A stretch of DNA of 64,000 nucleotides, taken from positions 124,001 to 188,000 of the forward strand of contig NZ_ADVG01000001.1 of assembly GCF_000178855.1 (NCBI RefSeq). The letters run 5' to 3'. The notes under the pieces were generated by a model, which saw only the letters and a list, made by a program, of their open reading frames with translations, ran no database searches and was not told the origin of the DNA. Position 1 is the stretch's first letter, and the number at the start of each line of letters is the position of its first letter. The stretch is from Ktedonobacter racemifer DSM 44963. GTDB taxonomy: Bacteria; Chloroflexota; Ktedonobacteria; Ktedonobacterales; Ktedonobacteraceae. A program made the position numbers and the translations under genes. Shown piece after piece: positions 7,961 to 17,174 of this stretch.

Positions 7961-10075
7961 ATGAGCGATTCTCTATTACCAGTAGAACAAGAAGAAGAAC
8001 TCTTTCGCTCTTATACATCAGAATCGCACCGCATGCAGGCCGAAAGCCTTCAAGCGACGCCACTTCCCCCTTTGTCTTCGCGGACAGAAGAACCATCTGT
8101 CCAGCATGACGAAGAGAAGCACATTTCCCGAGATGTTCCTCCTTTCACGCCTTTGCCGGTTCTAAGATCACCTCAGTTTCGCCTTCCTGCAAGACCTAGA
8201 TTGGCGTCACCCCACGCCATCATAGATACTCCTGCACGCAGCACTGTCGATGTAAAGGCGACTCCTACGCTTGCTCCTTCTGCAATCGATATCGACGCAC
8301 TGCCTACCATTTCTACACCTGCTGTCGAACCTGCTCTCACCTCTAGGCATCTTTTGTTGCCTGCCAAGATGGGCGCGAAACCATCAACGCTAGAAATGCT
8401 TGCGCTCCTACCAGGTAAAGCCTTGCGCTCAATTACCACCCACCGCATGCCTGCCATCAAAAAAATTTCTCAGCTTGATAAGTTCGCAACAGTCCCCGCC
8501 GCAGCCGTTCAGGGACTCAAAAATGGGGAGCAGAAAATAAGCAATACAAAATTGCGCCTGGTAGGAATCTTCTTTATGCTTGTCGCAACGTTCTATCTGT
8601 TCTGGTTGGCAACCATCCTCAATCTTCAGGCACCCTGGCTATCTCTGCCCTTTTTCCTGGCGATGTGCTATCTTACTCTGATCGTTTGCCTCACTGTCTA
8701 CAATAATTGGACGCGTGTTGTCACAGAACTCGTTGGCTTGCCAGGCGGACAGGAACCAATAGTGGCTGTCTGCATACCCACCTACGGCGAAACCCCTACA
8801 ATGGTACAAATAACCATTGAGAGTGTCCTGAGCCAGGACTGGCCTCATCAGAAGCTGCTCATTATTGTTGGTGATGATAGCCATCGACCGGAGATGAAGG
8901 AGATGGTTACCACTCTTCAAAACACGTTCTCCCGTGCGCGCATTGTCTATCACGAGCCACCACGCAAAGGCGCCCCAGAACGCAGAGGAAGCGCGAAAGA
9001 TGGCAATTTAAATTCCATGCTCGCGTATGTTACCCAGCAATATCCAGATATTGCTTATATTGAAACTCGTGATGCCGACGATGTCGTTGGCTCTCCACAG
9101 TTTCTCCGTTATGTTATTGGCCATCTTCAACGCAACGAAGATGTCGCCTATGTCCAGACAATCAAGGATACGTTAGTCAGTGAGGGCGATCCCTTTGGTA
9201 ATCGACAAACATTCTTCTATCGTGGCGTGATGCTCGCTCGTAATGCCTCCAATTCGGTCTTCCCCTGTGGGAGTGGCCTGGTCTGGCGCAAAGAAAAGTT
9301 AGCTTCTATTGGTGGCTTCCCAACCTGGAATCTGGTTGAGGATCTTTATTCTGGCTATGTGGCGATGCAACACGGCTTAAAAGGTGTTTATCTCCCGGTC
9401 GTCGGCGCTGTCGGTCAGGTATCACCAGAAGATATACCCAACGTATATAAACAATTAGGCACATGGGCTCTGGACACCTGTCGCATCTTTTTCTGGAAGA
9501 ATCCCTGGCTTGCCAAAGGTCTCACCTTCAAACAGCGCATGCAATTTACAGAGCTTTCCCTCTTCTATTTGCTCAGCTATCCCTTGCTTATCTTTGTCTT
9601 AACCCCTGTTATTAGCCTATGTACTGGGATCTATCCTTTTACAACCAGTAATCTCGATTATGTTCTGCACTTCTGGCCTTTCATACTCTGCATCGAACTC
9701 CTACTGGCCAATATGAGCGACTCAACCTCGTTTGAAGAAATCTGGCGCGCCAGGCAGATGTGGTTGGGCATGACCTTTGTTTTTATCAAGTCCAGTATCC
9801 TGGCGCTCATCTATGGCCCAAATAGAAAGCCTACATATAAGGTCACGCGAAAAACGCAAGAAGCGGGTGTTTATTTGCGCGAAGTCTCGATGCAAGTGTT
9901 TGTCTGCCTCTTGTTACTGATGGCTATTATTTATAATCTTGCCATTCATCACACCAGTTTCTTGCGCGATAGCGATCTTGGTTCCATCTTATGGGCCGTA
10001 TTCTTCATCCTGCTCCTGATAGGCATCATTCGTCGAAGCTGGTTCGGCTACAGAATCAGGGTGAAGAGGCAATAG
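7961..10075 (+). CDS. Processive family 2 glycosyltransferase, cellulose/hyaluronan synthase-like
   Basis: 704 residues. A Ser/Pro/Thr-rich N-terminal region of about 190 residues is followed by two helices, a GT2 domain and a C-terminal membrane domain. GT2 landmarks in order: VCIPTYGETP, GDDSH, ETRDADDV (DxD), FPCGSGLVWR, NLVEDLYSG (base Asp) and KQLGTWALD, which stands in place of the QxxRW motif of processive synthases. The substitution of Arg by Thr in that last motif is unusual. It is probably a membrane synthase extruding a beta-glycan and is the last gene of the GH10-GT39-GT2 cluster. The start at 7961 has GAGGAG 11 bases upstream. Confidence 0.85.
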   Translation: MSDSLLPVEQEEELFRSYTSESHRMQAESLQATPLPPLSSRTEEPSVQHDEEKHISRDVPPFTPLPVLRSPQFRLPARPRLASPHAIIDTPARSTVDVKATPTLAPSAIDIDALPTISTPAVEPALTSRHLLLPAKMGAKPSTLEMLALLPGKALRSITTHRMPAIKKISQLDKFATVPAAAVQGLKNGEQKISNTKLRLVGIFFMLVATFYLFWLATILNLQAPWLSLPFFLAMCYLTLIVCLTVYNNWTRVVTELVGLPGGQEPIVAVCIPTYGETPTMVQITIESVLSQDWPHQKLLIIVGDDSHRPEMKEMVTTLQNTFSRARIVYHEPPRKGAPERRGSAKDGNLNSMLAYVTQQYPDIAYIETRDADDVVGSPQFLRYVIGHLQRNEDVAYVQTIKDTLVSEGDPFGNRQTFFYRGVMLARNASNSVFPCGSGLVWRKEKLASIGGFPTWNLVEDLYSGYVAMQHGLKGVYLPVVGAVGQVSPEDIPNVYKQLGTWALDTCRIFFWKNPWLAKGLTFKQRMQFTELSLFYLLSYPLLIFVLTPVISLCTGIYPFTTSNLDYVLHFWPFILCIELLLANMSDSTSFEEIWRARQMWLGMTFVFIKSSILALIYGPNRKPTYKVTRKTQEAGVYLREVSMQVFVCLLLLMAIIYNLAIHHTSFLRDSDLGSILWAVFFILLLIGIIRRSWFGYRIRVKRQ

Positions 10076-10268
10076 TTTCTTGTAAAGTCATTATGGTGCG
10101 GCACGGCTAAAGATACAGAAAGCCACAATTTCAGTTCGAGCAAGCCCAATTGATGAAGTAGACCATCTGGACTCAGTGCCTGAACACGCGCCCATCGAGG
10201 TGGTCGCGCACTCCCAAGAGAGCAGCGCCTCGATGAGCGTGTGTTTTGATCCGCCGTTCATTTTCGGC

Positions 10269-10297
10269 TTGACTTTCGGGCAGACATGGGTTATGAT
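10269..10297 (+). promoter_or_regulatory. Consensus sigma-70-type promoter ahead of the ABC exporter leader
   Basis: TTGACT (10269-10274), a 17-base spacer, then TATGAT (10292-10297). A transcript starting near 10304 would carry a strong GGAGGT ribosome site (10315-10320), an 18-codon ORF, a hairpin with a T-tract and then the ABC genes. Bases 10076-10268 hold no gene that I can support. Confidence 0.75.
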
Positions 10298-10330
10298 GCA
10301 TCTATCATATTTTTGGAGGTACAATCCACC

Positions 10331-10387
10331 ATGCACTTAACCACAGCTAAGGTGTTGCTAAACGAAGTGAGCTGTGTCTGCAACTAG
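10331..10387 (+). CDS. 18-codon leader peptide or micro-ORF
   Basis: ATG at 10331 is preceded by GGAGGT with a 10-base spacer, and the frame MHLTTAKVLLNEVSCVCN ends in TAG at 10385. Its position between a consensus promoter and a terminator-like hairpin, upstream of a heterodimeric ABC exporter, parallels the BmrB leader peptide in front of Bacillus subtilis bmrCD, where ribosome stalling on the leader prevents termination. I infer a similar role here. The Cys-x-Cys tail leaves room for a small secreted or modified peptide, but no modification enzyme is nearby. Confidence 0.55.
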   Translation: MHLTTAKVLLNEVSCVCN

Positions 10388-10460
10388 GTAAGGTCGCTTT
10401 TATGCGGGTCATTGCGATGATTTCGCACTTCACTGTATGACCATACCCTCTTCGATAAGG

Positions 10461-10499
10461 CTACAGAGAGGTATTCCTCTCTTCTGTAGACTTCTTTTT
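10461..10499 (+). terminator. Candidate transcription attenuator hairpin upstream of the ABC exporter
   Basis: CTACAG-AGAGG (10461-10471) pairs with CCTCT-CTT-CTGTAG (10476-10489) and is followed by ACTTCTTTTT. The left arm GAGAGGTAT can pair instead with ATACCCTC at 10444-10451, giving a mutually exclusive structure that could act as antiterminator. A small TGCGA/TCGCA hairpin lies between the leader ORF and this site. No gene is supported between 10388 and 10685. Confidence 0.5.
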
Positions 10500-10685
10500 C
10501 ACGTTTCAGAACCAGCCCACTTCGCCTCGTAGGGCTCATTTTGCTTGGCCGCACATAGTACGCGGCTGCATTTTGTCTCCTTTCAGCATCACTACTCCCC
10601 ACCATACATAGCCTTCCCGTATTGTAGGCTATCCTCTGTTCATATCGCGCATTGAACATGCTGCACGCGCATACCGTGTATCCTC

Positions 10686-12530
10686 ATGTTCTGCAACGCG
10701 CACCTCAACGCTCTTGAGCGAAAGGAAGAAACAAGTTTGATATACGTTCAGTTAAGACGCTACTGGCGCTTCCTGACCACTTACCTCTTTCATGCTCTAA
10801 ATCGTTACTGGCGGCTATTGGCCCGCTATCTGCGCCCCCAGTGGCTGCGCATGGTCCTGCTGGCCCTGATCCTGGTTGGCACCATCTCTGTACAGGTAGC
10901 GACACCATTAGTGGCAAGCTACTTTATCGACCAGGCGACCTCCGGCGGGGATCTGCGTAACCTGATTATTCTGGCGCTGTTGACTATGGTTCTGGCGCTG
11001 GCGGGGCAGGGCCTGGCTGTCGCCGAGACCTACGTGGCCGAAAATGTGAGCTGGACGGCCACCAACGCGTTGCGTGCCGACCTTGTGGCTCACCTGCTCC
11101 GGCTGGATGCCTCTTTTCACACGGCCCATACGCCGGGCGAGTTAATCGAGCGGGTGGATGGTGATGTCGCTACCCTGGCTCGCTTCTTCTCCCGCTTTGT
11201 GGTGTATGTGCTTGGCAACGGCATCTTGCTGATAGGCGTCCTCGGTCTACTCTATCACGTGGACTGGCGGGTAGGCCTGGGAATGAGCGTCTTTGTGGTG
11301 CTGGCCCTGACGGGTATGCTGCGCATCCGCGCCGTTGCCACACCTTCCTGGGCCGCGGAGCGCCAGGCCAGCGCTGATTTCTATGGTTTTCTGGGTGAAT
11401 ACCTGTCTGGTTTGCAAGATATCCGCTCCAGCGGGGCAGGTGCGTTTGTCCTGCGCCGCTGTGCCGAGGTGATGCGCTCGTGGCTGGCCATCACCCGTAA
11501 GGCACAGATGTGGGGCTATGGCCTGGGCGCCACCAGCCAGGGGCTGTTTGCCCTGGGCACGGCGGCCGCGCTCGCCCTAAGCGCCATGCTGTTTACATCC
11601 GGCACACTGACCATTGGCGCGGTCTACTTGATCTTTCAGTGTACCGAGATGCTGCGCCAGCCGACCGAACAGATCCGCAACGAAGTACAGGATCTACAAC
11701 AGGCGGACGCCAGCATGGCGCGTGTCGAGGCGCTCCTCAATACCAGGCCACGCGTGATCGATGGCCCTGGCGTGGCACTACCGCCAGGTCCGCTGGCGGT
11801 GGAATTCGAGAATGTTTCATTTAGTTATGCGGAGGATGCGCCAGTCCTGCGTGGCGTTAACGTGTCACTGGCGCCGGGCCGTGTGCTGGGCGTGGTGGGA
11901 CGCACGGGTAGCGGGAAAACAACGCTGACGCGGCTCCTTCTGCGCTTCTACGATCCTGTGGCGGGTACAGTGCGCCTGGGTGGCGTGGACCTGCGGGAGG
12001 TTCATCTCTCGGCATTGCGCTCGCGCATTGGCCTGGTCACGCAGGAGGTAAACATTTTCCATGCCAGCGTACGCGACAACCTGACCCTCTTTGATGACAG
12101 TGTGCCTGATGAGCAAATTCGCGCCGCGTTGGATACCCTGGGTTTGGGGAACTGGCTACAAGAACTGCCGTGTGGGCTGGATACCCAGCTCTTGCCCGAT
12201 GGGGCAGGGCTCTCCTCCGGACAGGCCCAGGTGCTGGCGTGCGCCCGCATCTTGCTGCTCAATCCAGATCTGATCATCCTGGACGAGGCCTCCTCGCGCC
12301 TGGACCCGGCCACGGATCGGCTGGTACATACAGCACTGGAGCGGCTACTTGAAGGTCGAACCGGCATCATCGTGGCCCACCGGCTGGCCACTATCGCATA
12401 CGCTCATGACATCCTTGTCCTGGAGGACGGGCAGGTACGCGAGTACGGGCCACGACTGGCCCTCGCTGCCGATCCCACCTCGCGCTTTGCAGGCTTGTTA
12501 AGCGTTGTCACTGAGGAGGTCTATCAATGA
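10686..12530 (+). CDS. ABC exporter half-transporter, subunit 1 (TMD-NBD fusion)
   Basis: 614 residues: six-helix exporter domain (about 45-330) then a nucleotide-binding domain with Walker [11 protein letters not shown], a signature of LSSGQ rather than LSGGQ, Walker B LIILDE with the catalytic Glu, and H-loop VAHRLAT. A TTG at 10737 with GGAAG 8 bases upstream is an equally good start; the ATG at 10686 has only a weak ribosome site. The stop overlaps the start of the next gene (ATGA at 12527-12530), so the two are translationally coupled. Together they form a heterodimeric exporter; its noncanonical signature would sit in the degenerate ATP site opposite the partner's Walker B. Drug or peptide export is likely, substrate unknown. 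Confidence 0.9.
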   Translation: MFCNAHLNALERKEETSLIYVQLRRYWRFLTTYLFHALNRYWRLLARYLRPQWLRMVLLALILVGTISVQVATPLVASYFIDQATSGGDLRNLIILALLTMVLALAGQGLAVAETYVAENVSWTATNALRADLVAHLLRLDASFHTAHTPGELIERVDGDVATLARFFSRFVVYVLGNGILLIGVLGLLYHVDWRVGLGMSVFVVLALTGMLRIRAVATPSWAAERQASADFYGFLGEYLSGLQDIRSSGAGAFVLRRCAEVMRSWLAITRKAQMWGYGLGATSQGLFALGTAAALALSAMLFTSGTLTIGAVYLIFQCTEMLRQPTEQIRNEVQDLQQADASMARVEALLNTRPRVIDGPGVALPPGPLAVEFENVSFSYAEDAPVLRGVNVSLAPGRVLGVVGRTGSGKTTLTRLLLRFYDPVAGTVRLGGVDLREVHLSALRSRIGLVTQEVNIFHASVRDNLTLFDDSVPDEQIRAALDTLGLGNWLQELPCGLDTQLLPDGAGLSSGQAQVLACARILLLNPDLIILDEASSRLDPATDRLVHTALERLLEGRTGIIVAHRLATIAYAHDILVLEDGQVREYGPRLALAADPTSRFAGLLSVVTEEVYQ

Positions 12531-14305
12531 AGCAACTCCCAACCTGGCGTTACCTGATGCAAATGGTTCGCTATCGGCCCTGGCTCTACCTGCTGCACGC
12601 GGCATTATGGGGCACCTTCGACATGTCGGCGCTGCTGGTGGGCCTGATCGCTCGCTTCTTCTTCGATACGCTCACCGGACAGGCTCACCTGCCTGGTGGG
12701 GTGGCGGGACTGATCATACTGCTGGTAGTGATCGCCGTGTGCCGTGTGGCCTTGTTGCTCACCGCTGGTTTTGTTGAAATTATGATGCGCTTCACGATGA
12801 GTGGGCTACTACGACGCAACCTGTTGCGACACATCTTGAAGCGGCCAGGAGCCAATGCGCTCCCCTACTCCATCGGCGAGACCATCAGTCGCTTTCGCGA
12901 CGATGCCTATCAGGGTGAAGATGCTGTAGATTGGAGCGACGAGATTACGGTCTCGGGCCTGTTCGCCGTAGTGGCATTTCTAGTGCTCCTGCATATCGAC
13001 GCCCGTATGGCCCTGATTACTACGCTGCCTCTCGTGGTCGTGACAATCGTCGCGCGCTGGGCGAGCAATAAGCTCGGTCGCTACCGTGAAGCCAGTAGCC
13101 AGGCCACCAGCCAGGTCACTGGCGCCATCGGCGATATCCTGGCGGCGGTACAGACCGTGCAGGCCACGGGCGCCGAAGAGCGAATCCTGGCGCGCTTCCG
13201 CCGACTGAATGAGCAGCGCCGGACAGCGATGCTGGCAGATCGCCTGGCGACACAGGCCCTGGACGCCATCACCGAGAACACGGTGAGCATAGGCACAGGC
13301 CTGATCATGCTGCTGGCTGCTGGCAGCTTGCACGGCGATAGTATGACAGTGGGTGACTTTGCCCTCTTTGTCGCCTACCTGAGCTTTATCGCCGGCTTTA
13401 CCTCCAGCCTTGGCAAGTTCATCGCCCATTACCAGCAGACCGGCGTCGCTTTTACACGCATGAGTGCCCTGTTGGGTGAGACGCCGCCCACGGCACTGGT
13501 CGAGCACACCCCGCTGCACTTGCGCGGACCTTTGCCCGAGGTCCCGCCCCCAGCGCGCAGTGTGACTGATAGGTTATTCCTCGTGGAGGCGCGAGGGCTA
13601 ACCTATCGCCATCCGCAGTCGGAGCATGGTATCTCTGCGGTAGACCTCTGCCTGCCGCGTGGCACCCTGACGGTGGTAACAGGGCGCGTCGGCGCGGGCA
13701 AGACAACGCTTCTCCAGACACTCCTGGGCCTGCTGCCCAGTGAGGCAGGCGAGATCCGTTGGAACGGCGACATCGTGGAGGACGCGGCTGCCTTCTTTGT
13801 GCCGCCCCGTGCGGCATACACGGCGCAGGTGCCACGCCTGTTCAGCGAGACGCTCAGGCAGAACATCCTTCTAGGGCTACCAGACGACTCTGTGGTCCTG
13901 ACCGCTGCCGTGCGGGGCGCTGTTTTAGAGCGCGATGTGCAGGCACTGGAGGAAGGTTTGGAGACACCAGTGGGTACTCGCGGCGTCAAGCTCTCGGGGG
14001 GACAGATGCAACGCACGGCGGCGGCGCGTATGTTGGTGCGCGGCGCCGAGTTGCTGGTAATCGACGACCTCTCCAGCGCGCTGGACGTCGAAACCGAACG
14101 CACCCTCTGGGAACGCATCTTTGAGCGCGAAGATACGACCTGCCTGGTCGTCACGCACCGACGCGCCACCCTGCAACGTGCCGATCACATCATCCTGCTC
14201 AAGGATGGCCATGTCGACGCTGAAGGAAGACTAGACGAGCTGCTCGCAACCAGTGAGGAGATGAGGAGGCTCTGGCAAGAAGACGATGGGAAGACATATG
14301 AATAA
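12527..14305 (+). CDS. ABC exporter half-transporter, subunit 2 with degenerate Walker B
   Basis: 592 residues: exporter membrane domain (about 15-310) and a nucleotide-binding domain with Walker [12 protein letters not shown] (about 385), canonical signature LSGGQ and H-loop VTHRRATL. The residue after the Walker B Asp is Asp (LLVIDDLS) instead of the catalytic Glu. Heterodimeric exporters such as BmrCD and TM287/288 show this asymmetry: one consensus ATP site and one degenerate site. Here the degenerate site would combine this Walker B with the LSSGQ of subunit 1, which fits well. The operon terminator at 16031 is now separated by an IS701 insertion beginning 40 bases after the stop. Confidence 0.9.
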   Translation: MKQLPTWRYLMQMVRYRPWLYLLHAALWGTFDMSALLVGLIARFFFDTLTGQAHLPGGVAGLIILLVVIAVCRVALLLTAGFVEIMMRFTMSGLLRRNLLRHILKRPGANALPYSIGETISRFRDDAYQGEDAVDWSDEITVSGLFAVVAFLVLLHIDARMALITTLPLVVVTIVARWASNKLGRYREASSQATSQVTGAIGDILAAVQTVQATGAEERILARFRRLNEQRRTAMLADRLATQALDAITENTVSIGTGLIMLLAAGSLHGDSMTVGDFALFVAYLSFIAGFTSSLGKFIAHYQQTGVAFTRMSALLGETPPTALVEHTPLHLRGPLPEVPPPARSVTDRLFLVEARGLTYRHPQSEHGISAVDLCLPRGTLTVVTGRVGAGKTTLLQTLLGLLPSEAGEIRWNGDIVEDAAAFFVPPRAAYTAQVPRLFSETLRQNILLGLPDDSVVLTAAVRGAVLERDVQALEEGLETPVGTRGVKLSGGQMQRTAAARMLVRGAELLVIDDLSSALDVETERTLWERIFEREDTTCLVVTHRRATLQRADHIILLKDGHVDAEGRLDELLATSEEMRRLWQEDDGKTYE

Positions 14306-14345
14306 CAAATAGGTACTGAAGCATTACCGGAATACGCTCTGCTAG

Positions 14346-16009
14346 TATTACAACGAGACTTTTTAGGGTATACTGAAAGGAAGTTTGTTCCTGGAGGTGA
14401 AATCCGATGTCTTTTATGCTCGATGTCACCGCCGATCAGCCGCTTCTTACGGGCCAATTGGCGGTGCAGGAATGGACTCCGGAAGAGGTAGCTTCTCTGG
14501 CCGAAGAACTGGTGGCTTACCACCAGCACTTCGCTCCGTTGTTCTACCGACGTGAGCAGCGCGAGTGGGCGGCGCTGTACTTGCGCGGGCTGCTCACCAC
14601 GAATGTTCCCCGGAAGAATGTCGAAGCGATGGCCCTGCGCCTGTTAGGGGTGGGGCCACATGCGGAACGGCACGTGCGCGCGCTCCAACAATTCATTGGA
14701 GAGGGCAAGTGGGACGATGACGCGCTGTTGGCCGAACACCAGCGCTTGGTGAACGAGACGCTCGGCGAAGCGGATGGGGTGCTCATCGTGGATGGCTCGG
14801 ACTTTCCCAAACATGGGGATCACTCAGCAGGCGTGGCGCCTCAATGGTGCGGGCACACCGGCAAAAAGGACAATTGCCAGGCCGGCGTCTTCGTAGGCTA
14901 TGCCAGTCGCAAGGGAGCCACCTTACTTGACCGGCGTCTCTACCTGCCGGAATCCTGGTTCGCTGAGGACCACCAAACGCGGTGGCAGGACTGCCAGATT
15001 CCCGATGAGATCACCTTTCAAACGAAGCATGAGTTAGCGGCGCAGCTGGTCGAGGGCATCAGGGCTTCGGGTCGTCTCCAAGCCCAGTGGGTCGCCTGTG
15101 ACGAAGGGTACGGCGACTCCCCTGCTTTCCTGCAACGGCTGGATGCGGTGGGCTTGTGGTATCTGGCCGAGATCCCGCGAGACACCAAGGTCTGGCCGCT
15201 CCTGGAAACGGACGGGCAAACGAAGCGAGCGCTTCCGAGCAGTTGGGTTCGGCCTCAGGTCTCTTCACGCAAAGGACCTGCTCCCCGACGCGCCCGCCTG
15301 CATCCCGACTCCCCCGCCAAAGTGACCGTGGAGGAACTGGCCAAACAGTGGCCCGCCTCGCGCTGGCAACGGTTTAGATTGCTAGAGGGACACAAAGGCC
15401 CGCTGGTTGCCGATTTTCTCGTCCTTCGCGCTATCCTGCCGCTTGATCGCCTGCCAGGCCCAGAAATCTGGGTCGTGATCCGGCGCAAAGTGAGCGGTTC
15501 GGCAGAGGAGCCGGAATGGAAATTTTATCTGAGCAATGCTCCTCCAGAGACGCCGCTTGCCACGTTTGTGCGCGTGAGTGGGATGCGCTGGCCCATCGAG
15601 ACCTGTTTTGCCGAATGCAAGGGGGAACTGGGCATGGACCACTACGAGCTGCGATTCTGGCGCGGGTGGCACCATCACATGACCATGGTCATTCTCGCCC
15701 ATCATTTCCTGGTTCGGTGGCAACAACACCTGAACCAGAGAGAGGGGGATCCTGCGCCCGGCGACTACGCGTCCCTTGCCCACCCCAGATGAGGTGCCCA
15801 GCTTGGACGCGCATGCCTCTCTGCCACTGAGCGTCGCTCAGGTACGCTTGCTCTTGCAGGTTGTCTTGCCCCAACCTGTGCTGGATGTGCCTGCAGTCCT
15901 GACGTTGATCTCTTATCAGCAACGCCACAACTACGCCGCCTATTGCTCTCATCGGAAGCGGCTTCTTGCCCACTTGCAGGGGCTGCGTTGGTAAAGTCTC
16001 GTTGTAATA
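14346..16009 (+). mobile_element. IS701-family insertion sequence, 1664 bp
   Basis: Terminal inverted repeats are perfect over 17 bases (14346-14362 and 15993-16009, starting TATTACAACGAG). Each end is flanked by CTAG (14342-14345 and 16010-16013), matching the 4-bp YTAR duplication known for the family; because CTAG is palindromic it also extends the repeat to 21 bases. It lies between the ABC operon and its terminator. Confidence 0.88.
14407..15994 (+). pseudogene. IS701 transposase, C-terminus displaced by a frameshift
   Basis: The first 461 codons (14407-15792) encode an IS701-type DDE transposase: VDGSDFPKHG with the first catalytic Asp, then CGHTGKKDNCQAGVF, CDEGYGDSPAF, and MRWPIETCFAECKGELG with the catalytic Glu. 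The last part, including LSVAQVRLLLQ and YQQRHNYAAY, reads in the +1 frame from about 15776 to 15994. All catalytic motifs precede the shift, so some activity is conceivable, but an indel or programmed shift cannot be told apart here. GGAGGT lies 8 bases before the ATG. Confidence 0.8.
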
Positions 16010-16030
16010 CTAGGGTATCGCACGGGAAGG

Positions 16031-16074
16031 AACTTGGCCAGGCTTTCAGAAAAATCTGAAAGCCTGGCCAAGTT
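16031..16074. terminator. Bidirectional terminator, 20-bp perfect stem
   Basis: Bases 16031-16050 pair perfectly with 16055-16074 around an AAAA loop (AACTTGGCCAGG ...). It lies between the plus-strand ABC operon and the minus-strand infA gene, so it probably terminated both before the IS701 insertion pushed the ABC genes 1.7 kb away. Confidence 0.75.
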
Positions 16075-16084
16075 CGGTTGTGTT

Positions 16085-16324
16085 TTAGCGGGGACCACGA
16101 CCTTCGTTGATGCGCCAGGTGATCCGGCCTCGTGTCAGGTCGTAGGGCGAGAGCGCAACTCGCACCTTATCACCCGCCACAAGACGTATATTTGACAGCC
16201 GCAAACGTCCGGCAGGCACTGCCAATACATGATGCTGCTCATCGATTTGGATTTTAAACAAGGCGTTGGGAAATACCTCAACCACTTCCCCAACGACTAG
16301 AATGTCATCTCGCTCTTTTGCCAT
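16085..16324 (-). CDS. infA: Translation initiation factor IF-1 (S1/OB fold), divergent
   Basis: 79 residues. The GEVVEVFPNALFKIQI start of the OB fold, the GDKVRVALSPYDLTRGRI segment and the length identify IF-1. It departs from canonical IF-1 at the usual HISGKMR stretch (here AVPAGRLRLSNIRL) and it is not in a ribosomal-protein operon, so it may be a second, specialised copy. It is probably co-transcribed with the upstream pentapeptide-repeat gene (gap 21 bases). Confidence 0.88.
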   Translation of the reverse strand: MAKERDDILVVGEVVEVFPNALFKIQIDEQHHVLAVPAGRLRLSNIRLVAGDKVRVALSPYDLTRGRITWRINEGRGPR

Positions 16325-16345
16325 ACTATCCTTCCTTTGCCATGC

Positions 16346-16780
16346 TCAGTTCAGCACGGTCTCTTCAAGAACCGCCTTCTGCAGATTCGTCTCGCTGAGG
16401 TCCGCATCGCGCAGGTTTGCTCGATACAGCAACGTCCCATTGAGGTCTGCCCCACACAGGTTCGCGCGACAAAGATGGGTGCCGCTCAAGTCCGCGCCGC
16501 TGAGATTGGCTTGACTGAGATTGGCTCTGATCAAGTTGGCCCGATAGAGATCGGCCCAGGTGAAGTCTACGCCGCTGAGATCTACTCCGCTCAAGTCGGC
16601 ATTGCTCAAACAAGCCCAGGCTAAATCGGAGCCGCTGAGATCAGGCCGAATATCCGAATGCTCTTGCCTCCATTGATTCCAGGTGTGGACACTCTGTTTG
16701 AGAAGGTCAAGATGTTGCTGATTCGCCAATTGGTTTACCTCCAAATGTGTCTCTGTTACACGCATGATGATCCAGCCCAT
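16346..16780 (-). CDS. Pentapeptide-repeat protein
   Basis: 144 residues; residues 45-140 are continuous A(D/N)LXX repeats (ADLSGVDLSG, ANLSQANLSGADL and so on) that would fold as a right-handed quadrilateral beta-helix. A second ATG at 16765 is an alternative start; neither has a strong ribosome site. It precedes the IF-1-like gene on the same strand. Some proteins of this fold mimic DNA and protect gyrase, but nothing here points to that specifically. Confidence 0.85.
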   Translation of the reverse strand: MGWIIMRVTETHLEVNQLANQQHLDLLKQSVHTWNQWRQEHSDIRPDLSGSDLAWACLSNADLSGVDLSGVDFTWADLYRANLIRANLSQANLSGADLSGTHLCRANLCGADLNGTLLYRANLRDADLSETNLQKAVLEETVLN

Positions 16781-17174
16781 TCAGCTTGATTGGAATGTAA
16801 CTTCTCTCCAGGCGAGCGAGCAAAAAAACGCTCACTCCCCTCAAATCGAGCAAGAAGAACGTCTTCAAGCGTTCGTTCGATCCGAAGAAAAGGTGTGGCT
16901 CGCACGGAGTAAGAATGATCAGAAAGAGCACAGAGAGGTGGTGCAGCAAAAGAGGAAGATTGATAGTGGCTCTGTTACACGATATCCTGCTGGGTGTGCA
17001 AGGCCAGGAGGCACATCGTGTATTGCTGCCCATGCTCTAAAACATGTGCTAACACAATTTGTCTCCTTTCCTAATTGGCTGAATGAGCATCCAGCCTGAA
17101 ACAATACAAAGGCATCATTGGCTGAACAGGTAACTAGAGTATAGCAGCCATCAGCAAAATTCACAAGAGCTACT
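16781..17174. other. Gap without recognisable genes
   Basis: Nearly 400 bases between the pentapeptide gene (divergent side, so its promoter should be here) and the first ISKra4-type element. An open plus-strand frame (about 16764-17099) has no recognisable features and no ribosome site, so I do not call it. Confidence 0.4.

Noticed and set aside
10091..10336. 81-codon minus-strand frame, possibly an old transposase scrap
   Set aside because: A few residues suggested an IS630-like tail but no consistent frame or catalytic motif could be followed.
10384..10659. 91-codon minus-strand frame in the ABC leader
   Set aside because: No motif, no ribosome site, and it overlaps the proposed leader and attenuator; composition looks random.
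16764..17099. 111-codon plus-strand frame
   Set aside because: Antisense to the start of the pentapeptide gene, no conserved features and poor start context.
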